A stretch of 58,803 nucleotides of DNA from Bacteroidales bacterium (GTDB taxonomy: Bacteria > Bacteroidota > Bacteroidia > Bacteroidales > UBA932), in assembly GCA_016295245.1 (NCBI GenBank), contig JAEDLO010000001.1, positions 1 to 58,803 on the forward strand. Reading direction: 5' to 3'. Positions 56,176 through 58,803 of this stretch are shown here, in pieces (the stretch's first letter is position 1; every line of letters starts with the position of its first letter). The position numbers and the translations under genes were made by a program. The notes below the pieces were generated by a model. It saw only the letters and a list, made by a program, of their open reading frames with translations, was not told the DNA's origin and searched no databases.

Positions 56176-57314
56176 CGGCCGGAATACATATTGTCGTAGT
56201 ATTTCTCATATTCACCGCTGGTTACCCTATCCATCCATTCCTGGTGGTCGAGGTACCACTTCACGGTCTTCTCGATACCTTCCTCGAACTGGAGGCTAGG
56301 TTCCCAGCCGAGCTCTTTCTGGAGCTTGGTCGAGTCGATGGCGTAGCGGGCGTCGTGGCCCAGGCGGTCGGTGACATAGGTGATGAGATTCAGGTCCTCT
56401 CCTTCGGCGCGGCCCAAGAGACGGTCAACAGTGTTGATTACAACCTTGATGATGTCGATGTTCTTCCACTCGTTGAAGCCGCCGATGTTGTAGGTCTCGG
56501 CCACCTTGCCTTCGTGGAAGATGGTGTCAATCGCGCGGGCGTGGTCCACCACATACAGCCAGTCGCGCACGTTCTCGCCCTTGCCATAGACAGGAAGCGG
56601 CTTGCGATGGCGGATATTGTTGATAAACAGCGGGATGAGTTTCTCAGGAAACTGATAAGGGCCGTAGTTGTTCGAGCAGTTGGTCACGATGGTCGGCATC
56701 CCGTAGGTATCGTGGAAGGCCCTGACGAAGTGGTCGCTGCTCGCCTTCGATGCGCTGTAAGGGCTGTGCGGGTTGTACTTCGTCGTCTCGTAGAAGAAGT
56801 CCTCGCCGTAGGCCTCGTGGTGGCTGCCCGATGATGCCTTGGTGGTGAACGGAGGCTCGATGCCCTCCGGGTGGGTCATCTCAAGCGCGCCGTACACCTC
56901 GTCGGTCGAGATGTGGTAGAAGCGCTTCCCTTCGTATTTCTCAGGGAGCGATTCCCAATAGAGCTTAGCTGCCTGAAGGAGCGACAGGGTGCCCATTACG
57001 TTGGTGCGCGCGAAGGTGAAAGGGTCTTTGATACTCCTGTCCACGTGGCTCTCGGCGGCAAGATGGATGATGCCGTCCACCTTTTCCTCCTGCATAAGGG
57101 CGTAGAAGCCTTCGAAGTCGCAGATGTCCATCTTGACGAACTTGTAGTTCGGCTTGTCCTCTATGTCCTTGAGGTTTTCCAGGTTGCCGGCGTAGGTCAG
57201 TTTGTCAAGGTTGATGATCTTGTACTGGGGATATTTGTTGACAAACAGGCGGACAACGTGACTGCCGATGAATCCGGCACCTCCGGTTATGACGATGGTT
57301 CTGCTGTAGTTCAT
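56172..57314 (-). CDS. rfbB: dTDP-glucose 4,6-dehydratase
   Basis: A 380-aa NAD-dependent SDR enzyme that converts dTDP-glucose to dTDP-4-keto-6-deoxyglucose for rhamnose and other deoxysugars of surface glycans. Motifs: TGGAGFIGSHVVRLF (Rossmann), HLAAESHVDRSIKDP, HISTDEVYGALEMTHP (Thr-Asp-Glu triad), SPYSASKASSDHFVRAFHDTYG (YxxxK) and NCSNNYGPYQFPEKLIPLFI. It is slightly longer than E. coli RfbB (361 aa), by insertions in the middle. The stop overlaps the PAP2 start (4 bp). The divergent RNase H gene is 53 bp away. Other rml genes are not in the window. Confidence 0.95.
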   Translation of the reverse strand: MNYSRTIVITGGAGFIGSHVVRLFVNKYPQYKIINLDKLTYAGNLENLKDIEDKPNYKFVKMDICDFEGFYALMQEEKVDGIIHLAAESHVDRSIKDPFTFARTNVMGTLSLLQAAKLYWESLPEKYEGKRFYHISTDEVYGALEMTHPEGIEPPFTTKASSGSHHEAYGEDFFYETTKYNPHSPYSASKASSDHFVRAFHDTYGMPTIVTNCSNNYGPYQFPEKLIPLFINNIRHRKPLPVYGKGENVRDWLYVVDHARAIDTIFHEGKVAETYNIGGFNEWKNIDIIKVVINTVDRLLGRAEGEDLNLITYVTDRLGHDARYAIDSTKLQKELGWEPSLQFEEGIEKTVKWYLDHQEWMDRVTSGEYEKYYDNMYSGR

Positions 57315-57354
57315 AATTGGCTTGAGATTTAACTATTATTCTGACAAAAATAGT

Positions 57355-57362
57355 TATTTTTG
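57355..57362 (+). promoter_or_regulatory. -7 element of the RNase H gene (TATTTTTG)
   Basis: Perfect TAnnTTTG with 5 nt before ATG 57368, the same distance as at 17287-17300, predicting an almost leaderless transcript. Confidence 0.5.
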
Positions 57363-57367
57363 CACAA

Positions 57368-57844
57368 ATGGCAACCAGACAGACAATATATCTTTATACC
57401 GACGGGGCGGCGAGCGGCAATCCCGGGCCCGGAGGATGGGGCGCCGTTTTGGTTTGCGGCACGCACCGCAAGGAACTGTCCGGCGGCTACAGACTCACCA
57501 CAAACAACAGGATGGAGCTTCTGGCGGTCATACGTGGACTTGAGGCAATCAAGTGGAAAGACGCGACTGTAAGAATCTACAGCGACTCCACCTATGTCGT
57601 CAAGACCGTCACCGAGAACTGGAAACGCAAGAAGAACCAGGACCTCTGGGCCCGCTTCGACGCTGTCCGGGCAGGTTTCAATCTGGAATTCAACTGGATA
57701 AAGGGCCACGCAGGACATCCGGAGAACGAGAGATGCGACCGTCTGGCCGTCAAGGCCTACAGCGAGGGCGTGCTCGAAGAGGACAACGCTTATGTAGAAA
57801 GTATTGAAACAGAAAATATATGCAGAACAGGAAAATTGTTGTAG
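57368..57844 (+). CDS. rnhA: ribonuclease HI
   Basis: A 158-aa RNase H that cuts RNA in RNA-DNA hybrids. All four catalytic acids of the type 1 enzyme are in place: Asp12 in YTDGAASGNPGPGGWG, Glu in TTNNRMELLAVIRGLEAI, Asp in RIYSDSTYVVKTV and the final Asp in NERCDRLAVKAY. The basic handle (ENWKRKKNQDLWARF) and the WIKGHAGHPENERCD loop show the E. coli-like form. The last 25 bp overlap the start of pdxA in another frame. ATG 57368 is supported by the -7 element. Confidence 0.95.
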   Translation: MATRQTIYLYTDGAASGNPGPGGWGAVLVCGTHRKELSGGYRLTTNNRMELLAVIRGLEAIKWKDATVRIYSDSTYVVKTVTENWKRKKNQDLWARFDAVRAGFNLEFNWIKGHAGHPENERCDRLAVKAYSEGVLEEDNAYVESIETENICRTGKLL

Positions 57845-58803
57845 GCATCACCCAGGGTGACTCCAACGGAATAGGATATGAAGTAATAATCAAGGCTCTT
57901 GCGGATCCGCGCATCCTCGAGCAGTTCACTCCGGTCATCTACGGTTCATCGAAGCTCTTCGGCTTCTACCGCAAGACCATCCCCGAAGTCGAGCAGATGG
58001 ACACCAATGCCATCAGCAGCGCAAGCGAGGCCCACGACAAGAGAATCAACATCGTGAACTGCCTGCCGGACAGCACCTACGCCGAGCCGGGTCAGGCCAC
58101 CTCAGAGTCGGCAAAGAGTGCCATCACCGCCCTTCAGACCGCAATCAGCGAGCTCAAGGACGGCAAGATTGACGTGCTCGTAACCGGCCCGATCAACAAG
58201 AAGGCTATGTCCAACGAGGGCTTCGGCTTCCCGGGCCATACCGAATTCATCCAAAACGCCTTCGGGGTGAGCGACGTTCTGATGCTGATGGTCAGCCACA
58301 GGCTCAGACTGGCAGTCGTCACCGGCCACATTCCTCTGGCCGAGGTACCTTCATCCATCAGCGAAGAAAAGATTCTCAGCAAGCTGCGTCTGCTCAACGC
58401 TTCTCTCAAGAAGGATTTCGTCATCGACCAGCCGCGCATCGCCGTGCTGAGCCTCAACCCGCACAGCGGCGACGGAGGACTGCTTGGCAGCGAGGAGCAG
58501 GATATCATCATCCCGGCCATCAAGAAGGCTACTGACGAGGGCATACTTGCCTTCGGTCCCTTCTCTCCTGACGGCTATTTCGGACTCAACCATTTCGAGG
58601 ATTTCGATGCCACCCTCGCGATGTACCACGACCAGGGACTGGCTCCTTTCAAGGCTCTGTCTTTTGAGGACGGCGTGAACTTCACCGCCGGCCTGCCTGT
58701 AATCCGCACCTCCCCTGACCACGGCACCGCCTTTGAGATGGCCGGAAGGGACGAGGCCGATCCACGCTCAATGAGGGCTGCCATCTATACGGCTATCGAC
58801 ATC
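57820..58803 (+). CDS. pdxA: 4-hydroxythreonine-4-phosphate dehydrogenase, partial (3' end outside window)
   Basis: PdxA oxidises 4-phosphohydroxy-L-threonine in the DXP-dependent route to pyridoxal phosphate. 328 codons are open from ATG 57820 to the right edge without a stop. Conserved blocks: KIVVGITQGDSNGIGYEVII, VLVTGPINKKAMSNEG, FPGHTEFIQNAFGV, VVTGHIPLAEVP, YHDQGLAPFKALSFEDGVNF and GLPVIRTSPDHGTAFEMAG (metal-binding histidines). It overlaps rnhA by 25 bp. The aminotransferase at 41987 is one PLP user in the same window, but no regulatory link is visible. Confidence 0.94.
   Translation, partial: MQNRKIVVGITQGDSNGIGYEVIIKALADPRILEQFTPVIYGSSKLFGFYRKTIPEVEQMDTNAISSASEAHDKRINIVNCLPDSTYAEPGQATSESAKSAITALQTAISELKDGKIDVLVTGPINKKAMSNEGFGFPGHTEFIQNAFGVSDVLMLMVSHRLRLAVVTGHIPLAEVPSSISEEKILSKLRLLNASLKKDFVIDQPRIAVLSLNPHSGDGGLLGSEEQDIIIPAIKKATDEGILAFGPFSPDGYFGLNHFEDFDATLAMYHDQGLAPFKALSFEDGVNFTAGLPVIRTSPDHGTAFEMAGRDEADPRSMRAAIYTAIDI

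Overview
The window reads as a chromosomal segment of a Bacteroidales-type bacterium. This rests on a complete Na+-NQR operon, S9C and S46 dipeptidyl peptidases, many lipoproteins, SLBB/Wzz exopolysaccharide genes without an obvious tyrosine kinase, secreted GH31/GH43/GH51 enzymes, a golvesin-type amidase, and promoters of the Bacteroidetes TAnnTTTG (-7) / TTTG (-33) type. Shine-Dalgarno sequences are mostly absent; clear ones precede nqrD, nqrF and the DAHP synthase. Genes are dense, GC-rich and use the standard code. Family or genus cannot be fixed from this sequence.

Layout. 1-3.8 kb: end of recG, a DPP5-like lipoprotein peptidase and an acyl-ACP thioesterase (+). 3.8-10.1 kb (-): uvrD/pcrA-type helicase, GH31 glycosidase, NIF3-like protein, glycosyltransferase. 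10.2-16.0 kb (+): nqrABCDEF ending in a strong UUCG terminator. 16.0-17.3 kb: a non-coding island with three 58-bp palindromic units, a 170-bp purine tract and long hairpins. 17.3-18.3 kb: lipoprotein with fimbrillin-like features. 18.2-25.7 kb (-): SLBB export protein, Wzz, uvrA and a GT2 in one run. 25.9 kb: tRNA-Asp(GTC) with promoter and terminator, then an AGCS amino-acid symporter. 27.5-32.5 kb: small lipoprotein, GH43-CBM6 and a CE6-like/GH51 fusion. 32.5-37 kb: a 65-aa protein, GNAT, nitroreductase, S46 peptidase and a CNNM/CBS membrane protein. 37-41.9 kb: acyl-CoA ligase, RelA/SpoT-domain protein coupled to a twin ABC ATPase, and an unknown protein. 42-47.4 kb: aminotransferase, DAHP synthase, an unusual chorismate mutase/prephenate dehydratase, pgi and an M28-like pseudo-peptidase. 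47.5-55.4 kb (+): TPR protein, metallo-beta-lactamase, ABC exporter, VanZ-like and amidase in one overlapping operon. 55.4-58.8 kb: PAP2 phosphatase and rfbB (-), RNase H and the start of pdxA (+).

Genes that appear to work together: Nqr energises a sodium gradient that the AGCS symporter can use; DPP5 and S46 peptidases point to peptide use; GH31, GH43 and CE6-GH51 point to hemicellulose side-chain removal; SLBB, Wzz, GT2, RfbB and PAP2 serve envelope polysaccharides. The observations most worth a second look are the repeat/hairpin island at 16.1-17.1 kb, the chorismate mutase/prephenate dehydratase that has lost one whole lobe, the M28 protein lacking its zinc ligands, the RelA/SpoT-ABC pair, the perfectly palindromic two-way promoter at 47.46 kb between two TTG-start genes, and uvrA inside an exopolysaccharide operon. 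I saw no CRISPR array, insertion sequence, prophage or clearly recognisable defence island.
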